From assembly GCF_000014865.1 (NCBI RefSeq), contig NC_008576.1:4121001-4185000 (forward strand): 64,000 bases of DNA, written 5' to 3'. Shown here piece by piece: positions 47,325 through 56,379 of the stretch. The notes beneath the pieces are model-generated. The model did not search any database, was not told where the DNA came from, and saw nothing but the letters and a program-made list of their open reading frames with translations. A program made the translations under genes and the position numbers. Every line of letters starts with the position of its first letter. Positions within the stretch are counted from its first letter, which is position 1. The DNA comes from Magnetococcus marinus MC-1 (lineage in GTDB: Bacteria > Pseudomonadota > Magnetococcia > Magnetococcales > Magnetococcaceae).

Positions 47325-48001
47325 CGACGGCCTGCCCCATCTGCTTCATCTGCCTCGTCGTCTTCATCGTCTTCATCGTCTTCGTCATCCCAGGCATCAT
47401 CCTCTTCTGCTTCGTCGTCATCCCAGGCATCATCCTCTTCTGCTTCGTCGTCATCCCAGGTTTCATCATCCTCTTCGTCCCAGCGTTCCTCATCGTCGTC
47501 GCCGTCCCAATCGTTATCGGCGCCCCCTTGGCCATCATCGTCGGCATCCCATGTGGATGCATCCAGGTCGGCGGCGTGCCAGGGGTTTTCGGCATCCCGG
47601 TGGGCGATTTGTTGGGCCAGTGCTTTAGAGGGGTGGGGCGAGGAGGCTTCGGCACTCCAGAGTTTTTCTAGGTTATAGTGGGCACGTACCTCTTCACGGA
47701 AGATATGCACCACAATATCGCCAAAATCCATCAGCACCCACTCACCTTCTTGCACCCCTTCGACGCCGATGGTAGGTAGGTTAAGTTGCGACGCTACTTG
47801 GTCTACCTCGTCGGCCAAGGCGCGAACATGGGTGGTGGAACGGCCTGTGACAATAATAAAGAAGTCCGCCAATCCTGAGCGGCCTTCCAGATCCACCAGC
47901 ACGATATCCTCGCCCTTTTTATCATCCAACTTGGCTTGAATGGTATGGGCAGCTTGGGTGATCTCTGCCTTGATCTGGTCATCGCTCTTAACGTCGCTCA
48001 T
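47321..48001 (-). CDS. rsfS: ribosomal silencing factor RsfS with long acidic tail
   Basis: A 226-residue protein. Residues about 10-110 are the RsfS core that blocks subunit joining by binding L14 (KLDDKKGEDIVLVDLEGRSG, ADFFIIVTGRSTTHVRALAD, GEWVLMDFGDIVVHIF). After about residue 130 the protein continues as a very acidic Asp/Glu/Trp tail with two exact WDDDEAEEDDA repeats and more acidic runs, ending GAGRR. Usual family members stop near 105-130 residues, so the tail nearly doubles the protein. It overlaps nadD by four bases. Confidence 0.93.
   Translation of the reverse strand: MSDVKSDDQIKAEITQAAHTIQAKLDDKKGEDIVLVDLEGRSGLADFFIIVTGRSTTHVRALADEVDQVASQLNLPTIGVEGVQEGEWVLMDFGDIVVHIFREEVRAHYNLEKLWSAEASSPHPSKALAQQIAHRDAENPWHAADLDASTWDADDDGQGGADNDWDGDDDEERWDEEDDETWDDDEAEEDDAWDDDEAEEDDAWDDEDDEDDEDDEADEADGAGRR
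47389..47454. repeat. 33-bp tandem repeat inside the rsfS acidic tail
   Basis: Units 47389-47421 and 47422-47454 are identical and each encodes 11 residues, WDDDEAEEDDA, on the minus strand. A degenerate third unit begins at 47455. In-frame length variation is expected here. Confidence 0.9.
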
Positions 48002-48672
48002 GGGCGGTACAGCTCCTGCTTCTGTATGTAGTTCACCACCCGTGTGGGGGTGAGATAGTCGATACTGCGCCCCGCCACCAGCGCTTCGCGCATGGCGGTG
48101 GAGCTAATTCCCATTGGCGTAACCGGTTGAATAATCACACCGTTACGTCCCATCTCTTCACGGTAGAGCAGTTCGGGACTCTGCACCATGAAAGGTTCCA
48201 AAAAGCGTCCGGCTTCGGTCTGTTGCAGATCCACGATATAACCGGGTCGGGTCATAATACACAGGTGGGCGTACTTTATCAGCAATTGCCACGTTTTCCA
48301 CAGGTGTAGTTCATTCAGCAGGTCGCTACCCAGCACCAACACCCACTCGATGGTAGGGCGGCTGCGTGCGAGGCTACGTAGGGTATCGATGGTATAGCCT
48401 ACGCCATCTTGTAGCACTTCGATATCATTGGCTTCAAAGCGGGGTTCGCGGCTTACGGCCAGGCGTACCATATCCAGCCGCTCTTCGGGGGTTGCCTGCA
48501 TTTCACGCCCTTTAAAGGGGTGGGCCCCGCTGGGGATAAGCTGCATACCGTCGAGCCCCAACCCTTCCATCACCTCCATGGCGGAGCGCAGGTGGCCTAG
48601 ATGGGGCGGGTTAAATGAGCCCCCTAGGATACCGATACGCCGGGCGAGATGTTGGCGAAATGCGGTAACCAT
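47998..48672 (-). CDS. nadD: nicotinate-nucleotide adenylyltransferase
   Basis: A 224-residue enzyme making deamido-NAD. The nucleotidyltransferase loop is RIGILGGSFNPPHLGHLRSA; the family motif ISSTAMREALVAG (ISSTxIR type) lies near the end. The ATG at 48672 has GAGAAG upstream and follows the proA stop by two bases; an earlier start to 48711 is possible but overlaps proA. The stop overlaps rsfS by four bases. Confidence 0.95.
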   Translation of the reverse strand: MVTAFRQHLARRIGILGGSFNPPHLGHLRSAMEVMEGLGLDGMQLIPSGAHPFKGREMQATPEERLDMVRLAVSREPRFEANDIEVLQDGVGYTIDTLRSLARSRPTIEWVLVLGSDLLNELHLWKTWQLLIKYAHLCIMTRPGYIVDLQQTEAGRFLEPFMVQSPELLYREEMGRNGVIIQPVTPMGISSTAMREALVAGRSIDYLTPTRVVNYIQKQELYRP

Positions 48673-48674
48673 GG

Positions 48675-49946
48675 TTAGCTTCTCAACTGACCATCGCCCA
48701 GCACGATCCATTTTTCACAGGTCAGTCCTTCCAGGCCGACGGGGCCGCGCACATGCAGTTTATCGGTGGAGATGCCCATTTCTGCGCCCAAGCCGAATTG
48801 AAAGCCGTCATTAAAGCGGCTGGAGGCGTTGACCATGACGGCGGAGGCGTCCACTTCGCGCACAAAACGCATGGCGGTTGCGTGGTTTTCTGTCACAATA
48901 ACTTCGGTATGGCGTGAGCTATGGGCGTCGATATGGTCCATGGCTTCTTCAAGATTTTTCACCACCCGGATAGCGAGAATTGCGGCGAGGTATTCGGTAT
49001 CCCAATCCTCCTCTGTCGCGGGGATGACGGGGGCCACTTCGCCCACCAAGCGGATGGTTTCGGGGCAGCCTCTAAGCACGCAGTCGGCTTGGTTGAGCCG
49101 TTTAGCCAGGGCGGGCAGTATGGTTTTGGCGACCTTTTCGTGGATGAGCAGGGTTTCGGTGGCATTACACACGCCGGTACGCTGCATTTTGCCATTAAAG
49201 GTGATGTCAATGGCTTTAGCGGGGTCAGCGTCGGCATCAATATAGGTATGACAGATACCATCCAGGTGTTTGATGACAGGGATGGTTGCTTCATCCATGA
49301 CCCGTTGGATCAATCCTTTACCACCACGTGGAATGATAATATCCACATATTGATCGGCTTTTAGCAGGGCACTGACGGCGGCTCGGTCGGTGGTGCTTAC
49401 CACTTGCACGGCATCGCTGGGCACACGTCCCTTTTCCATACCTTGGGCGAGGGCGGCGGCGATGGCGCGGTTGGAGTGAAACGCTTCAGAGCCACCGCGC
49501 AGGATAACGGCATTGCCTGATTTGACGCAGAGTGCGGCGGCATCGGCGGTGACGTTGGGGCGGGATTCGTAGATGATCCCGATCACACCGAGGGGCACGC
49601 GCATTTTACCCACTTGCAGCTGGTTGGCCAGGCGACGCATATGGTTGATTTCGCCGATGGGGTCGGGCAGAGCGGCCACTTGGCGGATGCCTTCGGCCAT
49701 GCTGGCGATGACTTGATCGGTGAGGCGCAGGCGGTCGAGCATGGCGTCGGTCAGGCCATTTTTTTCACCGGCTTCCAGGTCTTTTTCATTTTCTACTTGG
49801 AGGATCTTTTTACAGGCGATCAGGGCATCGGCCATGGCGTGTAGGGTTGCGTTTTTGCTACCGGAGTCTAACCAAGCCAGTTGACGGGCAGCTTTGCGTG
49901 CTTTTTTGCCGATTTCGTCGATGAGTTTGATGCTGTCGTTGCTCAT
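48675..49946 (-). CDS. proA: gamma-glutamyl phosphate reductase
   Basis: A 423-residue NADPH-dependent reductase, second step of proline synthesis from glutamate. It shows MRVPLGVIGIIYESRPNVT, VILRGGSEAFHSN, IPRGGKGLI, the active-site Cys in GVCNATETLLIH and HSSRHTEVIVTE. Length is normal. proB lies upstream on the same strand but separated by 510 bp of repeat-bearing sequence. nadD, rsfS and rlmH follow with tight spacing or overlaps. Confidence 0.97.
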   Translation of the reverse strand: MSNDSIKLIDEIGKKARKAARQLAWLDSGSKNATLHAMADALIACKKILQVENEKDLEAGEKNGLTDAMLDRLRLTDQVIASMAEGIRQVAALPDPIGEINHMRRLANQLQVGKMRVPLGVIGIIYESRPNVTADAAALCVKSGNAVILRGGSEAFHSNRAIAAALAQGMEKGRVPSDAVQVVSTTDRAAVSALLKADQYVDIIIPRGGKGLIQRVMDEATIPVIKHLDGICHTYIDADADPAKAIDITFNGKMQRTGVCNATETLLIHEKVAKTILPALAKRLNQADCVLRGCPETIRLVGEVAPVIPATEEDWDTEYLAAILAIRVVKNLEEAMDHIDAHSSRHTEVIVTENHATAMRFVREVDASAVMVNASSRFNDGFQFGLGAEMGISTDKLHVRGPVGLEGLTCEKWIVLGDGQLRS

Positions 49947-50072
49947 GGTATTGCCTTGTTCGCTGGTTTTTATGCCGCTTTACGTCATTATGTACGCTTT
50001 TGCGTTTTTTGCGCTGTCCCCCCACGCTTGCACCTTACTTTTTAATGCTTCTACGCTCAAAAAAAAGTTTGA

Positions 50073-50400
50073 GGGGGGGCTGGGGGGGGAATTCTCTATC
50101 CCTCCAGGGTTTTGCTTGTGATTTTTTGCTGTTAGGCTTTTTAAATCCTTATGCATGGTTTCCACCCAGCGCCCGTGCGCCCAACCGCCCGCCACGCTGA
50201 CGCGTGACATCGCTACCCTATGCCCCGTACCGCGCGCCTACAAAACCCGTGCTCTCTTAAACAACCCCTGCACCCTTGTCCAACCGGTACGGGGCTAAAA
50301 GATAAAAAAAATCAAAAGATCTCAGGGCTTCGCCCCAAACCCCACTGGGCGCTGCCCAGACCCGCTGGGCGGGCAAGCAGAGCGTCCCCCCAGCCCCCCC
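50073..50400. repeat. repeat element between proB and proA: long inverted arms and three hairpins
   Basis: GGGGGGGCTGGGGGG starting at 50073 is the reverse complement of CCCCCCAGCCCCCCC at 50386-50400, about 300 bp apart. Just inside the right arm are three short hairpins: GGGC/GCCC (50325-50335), CTGGGC/GCCCAG (50345-50359) and CCCGC/GCGGG (50361-50373). The whole 49947-50456 interval shows no gene. This looks like a dispersed intergenic repeat inserted into what is usually a compact proBA region. Confidence 0.7.
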
Positions 50401-50456
50401 AATCCCTTTTAATAATGGGACTCCCTGGCTATAGGGGCATGCACACCCCCCCTAAC

Positions 50457-51590
50457 CTACTTGACCAACTGCACCATGTCATCCCGATGCATCACCTCTT
50501 CATCAATAATAAAACCCAAGGCCGCCTCAATCTCCCAACTATGCTTACCCTTAATCTGCTCCATATGATCACTGCGATAATTCACCAACCCCTTGGCAAT
50601 CCGCCGCCCCTGCACATCACAACAATAGAGCGCCGCACCCCGATCAAACACACCCTCAACCGCCACCACACCCCGCGCTAAGAGACTCTTGCCCTTTAAT
50701 AAAGCCGCAACCGCCCCCTCGTCCAAAAATAGACTACCCTCACACGTTAAACCATTGGCAATCCAACGCTTGCGGCTGCTAATGGCATCCCCCAACGATA
50801 AAAAGAGCGTACCAACACCACCCCCCATCACCGCCCCGATAGGATCCGCCTGAAAACCATTGGCCAACACCGTCATACACCCCGTACGCGCCGCCATCTT
50901 CGCCGCCCGTAACTTCGTTACCATACCCCCAGAGCCAACCTCCGAACCGGTACCACCCGCCAAAGCCTCAATCTCCGGCGTTACCTCCACCACCAACTCA
51001 ATACGCTGCGCCCTCTCATCCTTACGGGGATCCGCACTGTATAAACCATCCACATCCGATAACAAAACCAACAGCTCAGCCTCTACCAAACCCGCCACCA
51101 ACGCCGCCAGGGTATCATTGTCACCAAACCGAATCTCCTCCACCACCACCGTGTCATTCTCATTAACCACCGGCACCAAACCCAAGGTTAATAAGGTCTC
51201 CAACGTATCCCGCGCATTCAAATAACGACGCCGGTTCGCCACATCATCCCGCGTTAATAATATCTGCCCCGTATGCAAACCATGGGTGTTAAAAGCCTGC
51301 TCATAAATCTGCATCAACTTGCCCTGACCCGCCGCCGCCGCCGCCTGCTTCTCTGGCAGTGTTGCCGGACGCCGCCCCAAACCCAAACGCGACGCCCCCG
51401 CCGCAACCGAGCCCGACGTGACCACCACAACCTGCTTGCCACGACCCATCAATGCCGCAATCTCCGCACAACGGGCCGCAATCCAATCCTCGCACACCCC
51501 ATCCTTGGTGGTCAGCAAGTTTGAACCAATCTTAACCACTATCCGCTGGGCAGCCGCCACACGCTGCCACGCCTCCGTAGCCTCACGCAT
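50457..51590 (-). CDS. proB: glutamate 5-kinase
   Basis: A 377-residue kinase, first step of proline synthesis and target of proline feedback. The kinase part shows IVVKIGSNLLTT, VVVTSGSVAAGASRLGL, NENDTVVVEEIRFGDNDTLAA and GTGSEVGSGGMVTKLRAAK. The last 100 residues form a PUA domain (GAVAALLKGKSLLARGVVAV, GRRIAKGLVNY). The ATG at 51590 follows GGGAG and begins two bases after the obgE stop, so translation is probably coupled. Confidence 0.97.
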   Translation of the reverse strand: MREATEAWQRVAAAQRIVVKIGSNLLTTKDGVCEDWIAARCAEIAALMGRGKQVVVVTSGSVAAGASRLGLGRRPATLPEKQAAAAAGQGKLMQIYEQAFNTHGLHTGQILLTRDDVANRRRYLNARDTLETLLTLGLVPVVNENDTVVVEEIRFGDNDTLAALVAGLVEAELLVLLSDVDGLYSADPRKDERAQRIELVVEVTPEIEALAGGTGSEVGSGGMVTKLRAAKMAARTGCMTVLANGFQADPIGAVMGGGVGTLFLSLGDAISSRKRWIANGLTCEGSLFLDEGAVAALLKGKSLLARGVVAVEGVFDRGAALYCCDVQGRRIAKGLVNYRSDHMEQIKGKHSWEIEAALGFIIDEEVMHRDDMVQLVK

Positions 51591-51592
51591 AC

Positions 51593-52873
<1,281 letters not shown>

Positions 52874-53026
52874 TCAAAGGGGTAGGCATTGCATTTTTCT
52901 ACCCTGTACCGAAAGATCCTTTGGTCACAAGGTTGATCCTGTCAAACAGCGCTAACGGTGGCTTGGCCCAGACCAAATATAGCCACTTTACAAGCAGCAT
53001 AAAACAGCACCCCTGCAAAAGAAAAC

Positions 53027-53053
53027 GGGGAAACGGCCTAAAACCGTTTCCCC
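53027..53053 (-). terminator. Rho-independent terminator after rpmA
   Basis: GGGGAAACGG (53027-53036) pairs with CCGTTTCCCC (53044-53053), seven-base loop, followed on the minus strand by GTTTTCTTTT. It separates rplU-rpmA from obgE. The 52757-53099 interval contains this and no gene. Confidence 0.85.
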
Positions 53054-53099
53054 ATCATCCTTGCGTTGCGAATGCTCACCACCCGCAGCTCACAACGGC

Positions 53100-53360
53100 T
53101 TACTGAGCCGCCGCAACTTCCACATTTACATATTGACGGTTGCGCCGCATGGTGAAGGCCACTCGACCCTCCTCCAGCGCAAACAAGGTGTGGTCTTTAC
53201 CCATACCCACACCAACGCCAGGCCACATTTTGGTGCCGCGCTGACGCACCAGAATGTTACCAGGAATCACGTTTTCGCCACCGTACTTCTTAACGCCCAA
53301 GCGACGACCTTCTGAATCACGCCCGTTGCGGGAACTACCGCCAGCTTTCTTATGTGCCAT
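53100..53360 (-). CDS. rpmA: 50S ribosomal protein L27
   Basis: An 86-residue ribosomal protein at the peptidyl transferase centre: [20 protein letters not shown], then [19 protein letters not shown]. Length and start match the family. It is cotranscribed with rplU, 23 bp upstream. Confidence 0.98.
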   Translation of the reverse strand: MAHKKAGGSSRNGRDSEGRRLGVKKYGGENVIPGNILVRQRGTKMWPGVGVGMGKDHTLFALEEGRVAFTMRRNRQYVNVEVAAAQ

Positions 53361-53383
53361 GACGTCTCTCCTCTATACCCGTC

Positions 53384-53689
53384 TTAAGAAATGCCGCTAA
53401 TGCGAACCACCGTCAGATTTTGACGATGACCCTGCGTGCGGATATAGTTCTTACGACGCTTTTTCTTGAAAACAATAACCTTCTTGTCGCGCATCTGGCG
53501 AATGATGGTGCCGGTAACTTTGGCGCCTTCAGTCGCCTCACCTACCTTAAGACCCTCATCACCACCAACCATGAGCACATCATCAAAGATCACCTCGCCG
53601 CCAGCATCGCCCGCCACTGTCTCAACACGCAGGACGTCACCTTGGGACACTTTATACTGCTTACCACCGGTACGAATTACCGCATACAT
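53384..53689 (-). CDS. rplU: 50S ribosomal protein L21
   Basis: A 101-residue 23S-binding ribosomal protein: MYAVIRTGGKQYKVSQGDVL at the start and VFKKKRRKNYIRTQGHRQ near the end. It is the first gene of the rplU-rpmA operon. Just before its SD is a terminator-like hairpin, which could couple its expression to free L21. Confidence 0.98.
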   Translation of the reverse strand: MYAVIRTGGKQYKVSQGDVLRVETVAGDAGGEVIFDDVLMVGGDEGLKVGEATEGAKVTGTIIRQMRDKKVIVFKKKRRKNYIRTQGHRQNLTVVRISGIS

Positions 53690-53702
53690 CGATCATTCCT
53701 CC

Positions 53703-53727
53703 AAAAACGCATCTATTTCAATGCGTT
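53703..53727 (-). promoter_or_regulatory. terminator-like hairpin in the rplU leader
   Basis: Arms AACGCAT (53706-53712) and ATGCGTT (53721-53727), loop of eight, are followed on the minus strand by a T5 run and then directly by the GGAGGA ribosome binding site (53697-53702) of rplU. This is the layout of an attenuator or leader that overlaps the SD. Confidence 0.6.
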
Positions 53728-53904
53728 ATAACTGTGGTCTAAAAGCCTGTTCCTAAGGGCTGAGTCGTTTAAAACCTTCGCCCACAGCGCTTGGGAACCG
53801 ACTCTCGGACCCGCCAGACCTGTAAAAAGGTTCGTGTATTATCATGAACGCCAAAAATAAGTCAAGAGAAATCCCCACACACGTCACACGAACACCCCCC
53901 TTTT

Positions 53905-54501
53905 TCACCCCTGCATGGCACGTTGCAGCAACGCCAAACTCTCTACCAGCGGCAACCCCACCACCGCACTATAGGAACCTTCTATGCGATTAACCAAAAA
54001 ACCGCCCATGCCCTGAATGGCATAACCCCCTGCTTTATCCATAGACTCGCCATAATCCACATAGGCGGCAATCTCTCCAGGCGCGACCTCGCGCATAGAT
54101 ACCTGCGTGATCACCACATCGCTAAAGATCTGCCCCTTGTTATCGCAGACCGCTATGCCGGTCATCACCTCATGGCAGCGCCCCACCAGCCGTTGCACCA
54201 TCGCTATGGCCTCGGCGCGGTGTTGTGGTTTTCCTAAAATTGCGCCATCCACCACCACCGCCGTATCTGAACCCAAGGTTAGATGCCCCGCCACAGCCCC
54301 AGACCGGGCTTTTTCCCGCGCCAAGCGTACCACATAGGCTTGGGGATCCTCCCCGATGCGTGGCGTCTCATCGCACGCCACCGGGTTAACCATCGGATCT
54401 AGACCGACTTGCCGCAACAGTTCCAACCGCCTTGGTGAGGCCGACGCCAAACAGACCTTCACCTCGCCATTAAGCCACCACAACGCGGGTAACGCTTGCA
54501 T
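53905..54501 (-). CDS. maf: Maf-like dTTP/UTP pyrophosphatase
   Basis: A 198-residue nucleotide pyrophosphatase that removes dTTP/UTP or modified nucleotides. It shows CLASASPRRLELLRQ, LGSDTAVVVDGAILGKP and DKAGGYAIQGMGG followed by SYSAVVGLPLVE, the last fitting the YhdE (dTTP/UTP) rather than YceF (7-methyl-GTP) group. The ATG at 54501 has GGGGAG upstream; the frame extends to 54561. It is divergent from ispB. Confidence 0.92.
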   Translation of the reverse strand: MQALPALWWLNGEVKVCLASASPRRLELLRQVGLDPMVNPVACDETPRIGEDPQAYVVRLAREKARSGAVAGHLTLGSDTAVVVDGAILGKPQHRAEAIAMVQRLVGRCHEVMTGIAVCDNKGQIFSDVVITQVSMREVAPGEIAAYVDYGESMDKAGGYAIQGMGGFLVNRIEGSYSAVVGLPLVESLALLQRAMQG

Positions 54502-54723
54502 GGCATATCTCCCCTCTGTAAACAGGCTGCTCTTTCTCTCTTTGCCGAATGCAGACTGCATATTATTTTATGGATATGCTATACTCTGTTGCCTAGTGAT
54601 TATAAAGTGCGGTTGTTATCTCAAAAAAGCGCCATGCTGTCGCCCCAAAAATGACAACATGGTGCCGCTGCCTTGGCAATTTGCCCTTGACCTTGGGCTG
54701 TGATACTCCGTATGTTCCCTTGA

Positions 54724-54779
54724 CTTTGATCTCCTCTATCAAAGAAGAGAACCCTGCTTGAAACCAGAAGGATTCAAGC
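54724..54779. repeat. two hairpins in the ispB leader
   Basis: CTTTGAT/ATCAAAG (54724-54730 and 54738-54744) and GCTTGAA/TTCAAGC (54756-54762 and 54773-54779) are perfect inverted repeats 10 bp apart. The second ends 31 bp before the ispB ATG. They may be operator halves or leader hairpins. 54502-54810 holds no gene. Confidence 0.55.
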
Positions 54780-54810
54780 CTACTGAAATGAATGGGACGG
54801 CTAAAACCCT

Positions 54811-55806
54811 ATGGCCCAACAGACCAACGAAGCTTTGGCTCGTCTGCGTAGCCTGGTTGAACAGGATTTGCAGCGCACCAATGAAGTCATTTTGGAACAG
54901 CTCAACTCCCCTGTTGAGTTGATCACCCAGGTGGGGGATCATCTTCTTAACAGCGGCGGTAAGCGGTTGCGCCCCATTTTGACCTTGGTAACAGCCAAGC
55001 TGTTTGGGTATCAAAAAGCCGATGTCCATGCGCTGCTGGCGGCTGTGGTGGAGTTTATTCACACCGCAACCTTGCTGCATGATGATGTGGTGGATAAGTC
55101 CAACACCCGCCGGGGACAGGCAACCGCCAACTCGGTATGGGGCAACAAGGCGCCCATTTTGGTTGGCGACTTTCTCTTTTCCCGCTCGTTTCAGATCATG
55201 GTTGAACATGGCGATTTACGGGTTTTGCGCATTGTTTCCGACTGCTGCGCCATTATCTCTGAGGGCGAGGTGATGCAGTTGGTGGCCAGCAATGATCTGG
55301 CCACCGATGAAGAGCGTTATCTGGATGTGATTCGCCACAAAACGGCCTCGCTGTTTGCCTCGGCTTCGCAGTTGGGGGCGGTGGTGGCGGATCAATCCGA
55401 CGAGATTGCCCAGCGCATGTATGATTATGGCATGATGTTGGGCACCGCTTATCAGGTGGTGGATGATCTGCTGGACTACTCGGCCGAGACGGAAAAACTG
55501 GGCAAAAATGTAGGGGATGATTTCCAGGAGGGTAAGATAACCCTACCGGTGATCCACGCTTTCCGCTCAGGCGATGCGGAAGAGCAAGCTTTTTGGCGGC
55601 GCTGTTTGGAGGATGAAGAGCAGGATGAGAGCAGCTTTGATCATGCCCGTGCTTTGATTGCCAAGCATGGTTCGCTGGACTACACCATGTCCCAGGCCCG
55701 CGCGTTGATTGTTAAAGCCAAAGCTGCATTGGCTCCCTTGCCGGAGAGTGCCGAGCGCCAAGCACTGATGGATTTGGCCGACCTTTCGGTGGATCGGGAA
55801 TATTAA
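54811..55806 (+). CDS. ispB: octaprenyl diphosphate synthase
   Basis: A 331-residue prenyltransferase that makes the ubiquinone side chain. The first aspartate-rich motif is LLHDDVVDKS (residues 91-95) and the second VVDDLLDYSAE. GGKRLRPILTLVTAKLFG and EGKITLPVIHA complete the family pattern. The SSR length is right for long-chain (C40) products, but chain length cannot be proven. It is divergent from maf. Confidence 0.95.
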   Translation: MAQQTNEALARLRSLVEQDLQRTNEVILEQLNSPVELITQVGDHLLNSGGKRLRPILTLVTAKLFGYQKADVHALLAAVVEFIHTATLLHDDVVDKSNTRRGQATANSVWGNKAPILVGDFLFSRSFQIMVEHGDLRVLRIVSDCCAIISEGEVMQLVASNDLATDEERYLDVIRHKTASLFASASQLGAVVADQSDEIAQRMYDYGMMLGTAYQVVDDLLDYSAETEKLGKNVGDDFQEGKITLPVIHAFRSGDAEEQAFWRRCLEDEEQDESSFDHARALIAKHGSLDYTMSQARALIVKAKAALAPLPESAERQALMDLADLSVDREY

Positions 55807-55884
55807 GCAACGGGCCATGCAACGGGTATTTTTGCGCCTATGGCGTAGGTATCGCAGCGCTTGGCGCAGCAACCGATTTTTCCG

Positions 55885-55913
55885 TTGACCCCACTTAACA
55901 ACGGGTCTATGTT
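55885..55913 (+). promoter_or_regulatory. sigma-70 type promoter of tRNA-Pro
   Basis: TTGACC (55885-55890) and TATGTT (55908-55913) are separated by 17 bp; the tRNA starts 24 bp after the -10. No other gene start lies between. Confidence 0.6.
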
Positions 55914-55936
55914 AGGGCCTCTTCAAAAATGACCCT

Positions 55937-56013
55937 CGGGGTGTAGCTCAGACTGGTAGAGCACTGCGTTCGGGACGCAGGGGCCGTAGGTTCAAATCCT
56001 ATCACCCCGACCA
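55937..56013 (+). tRNA. tRNA-Pro (CGG)
   Basis: CGGGGTG (55937-55943) pairs with CACCCCG (56003-56009); discriminator A and encoded CCA end the molecule at 56013. The D-arm is GCTCAGACTGGTAGAGC. The anticodon stem CTGCG/CGCAG holds the loop TTCGGGA with anticodon CGG (Pro). The T-arm is GTAGGTTCAAATCCTAT. All arms are intact. Confidence 0.97.
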
Positions 56014-56031
56014 TGTATTTCATAAGATTTA

Positions 56032-56064
56032 AGCAGTTAGGGATTACCGCCCTAGCTGCTTTTT
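56032..56064 (+). terminator. Rho-independent terminator of tRNA-Pro
   Basis: AGCAGTTAGGG (56032-56042) pairs with CCCTAGCTGCT (56050-56060) with one wobble pair, followed by TTTTC and more T. It begins 19 bp after the tRNA. The rest of 56065-56379 shows no convincing gene. Confidence 0.9.
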
Positions 56065-56379
56065 CTGTTTTCAGCATGGGGGTGAGCCCATGGGGAGCGG
56101 TGGCCATACCAAGCATCGCAACATACCCTGTATGACACACCAAAGCGCTGGGATGCGCATTTCTTCCCCAGCGGGTCTGGCTTACAGGGGTCATGACGGT
56201 TTCCCCTTTACGCCCTACCCCAAGCGGACATAAACCGAGTCATGAAGATTCATTGAGTTTTAAATTTTATCAGCCTATACATAACCCTATGAACGATACC
56301 AAACCGGACATTTGCACGAACGATCGGGGCGAACAGGTCACTACGTTCGAGTCCTTAAACATTAAATCCCCCGCTAACC

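Noticed and set aside
55807-55936. Small gene between ispB and tRNA-Pro
   Set aside because: The interval carries the tRNA promoter and no credible reading frame.
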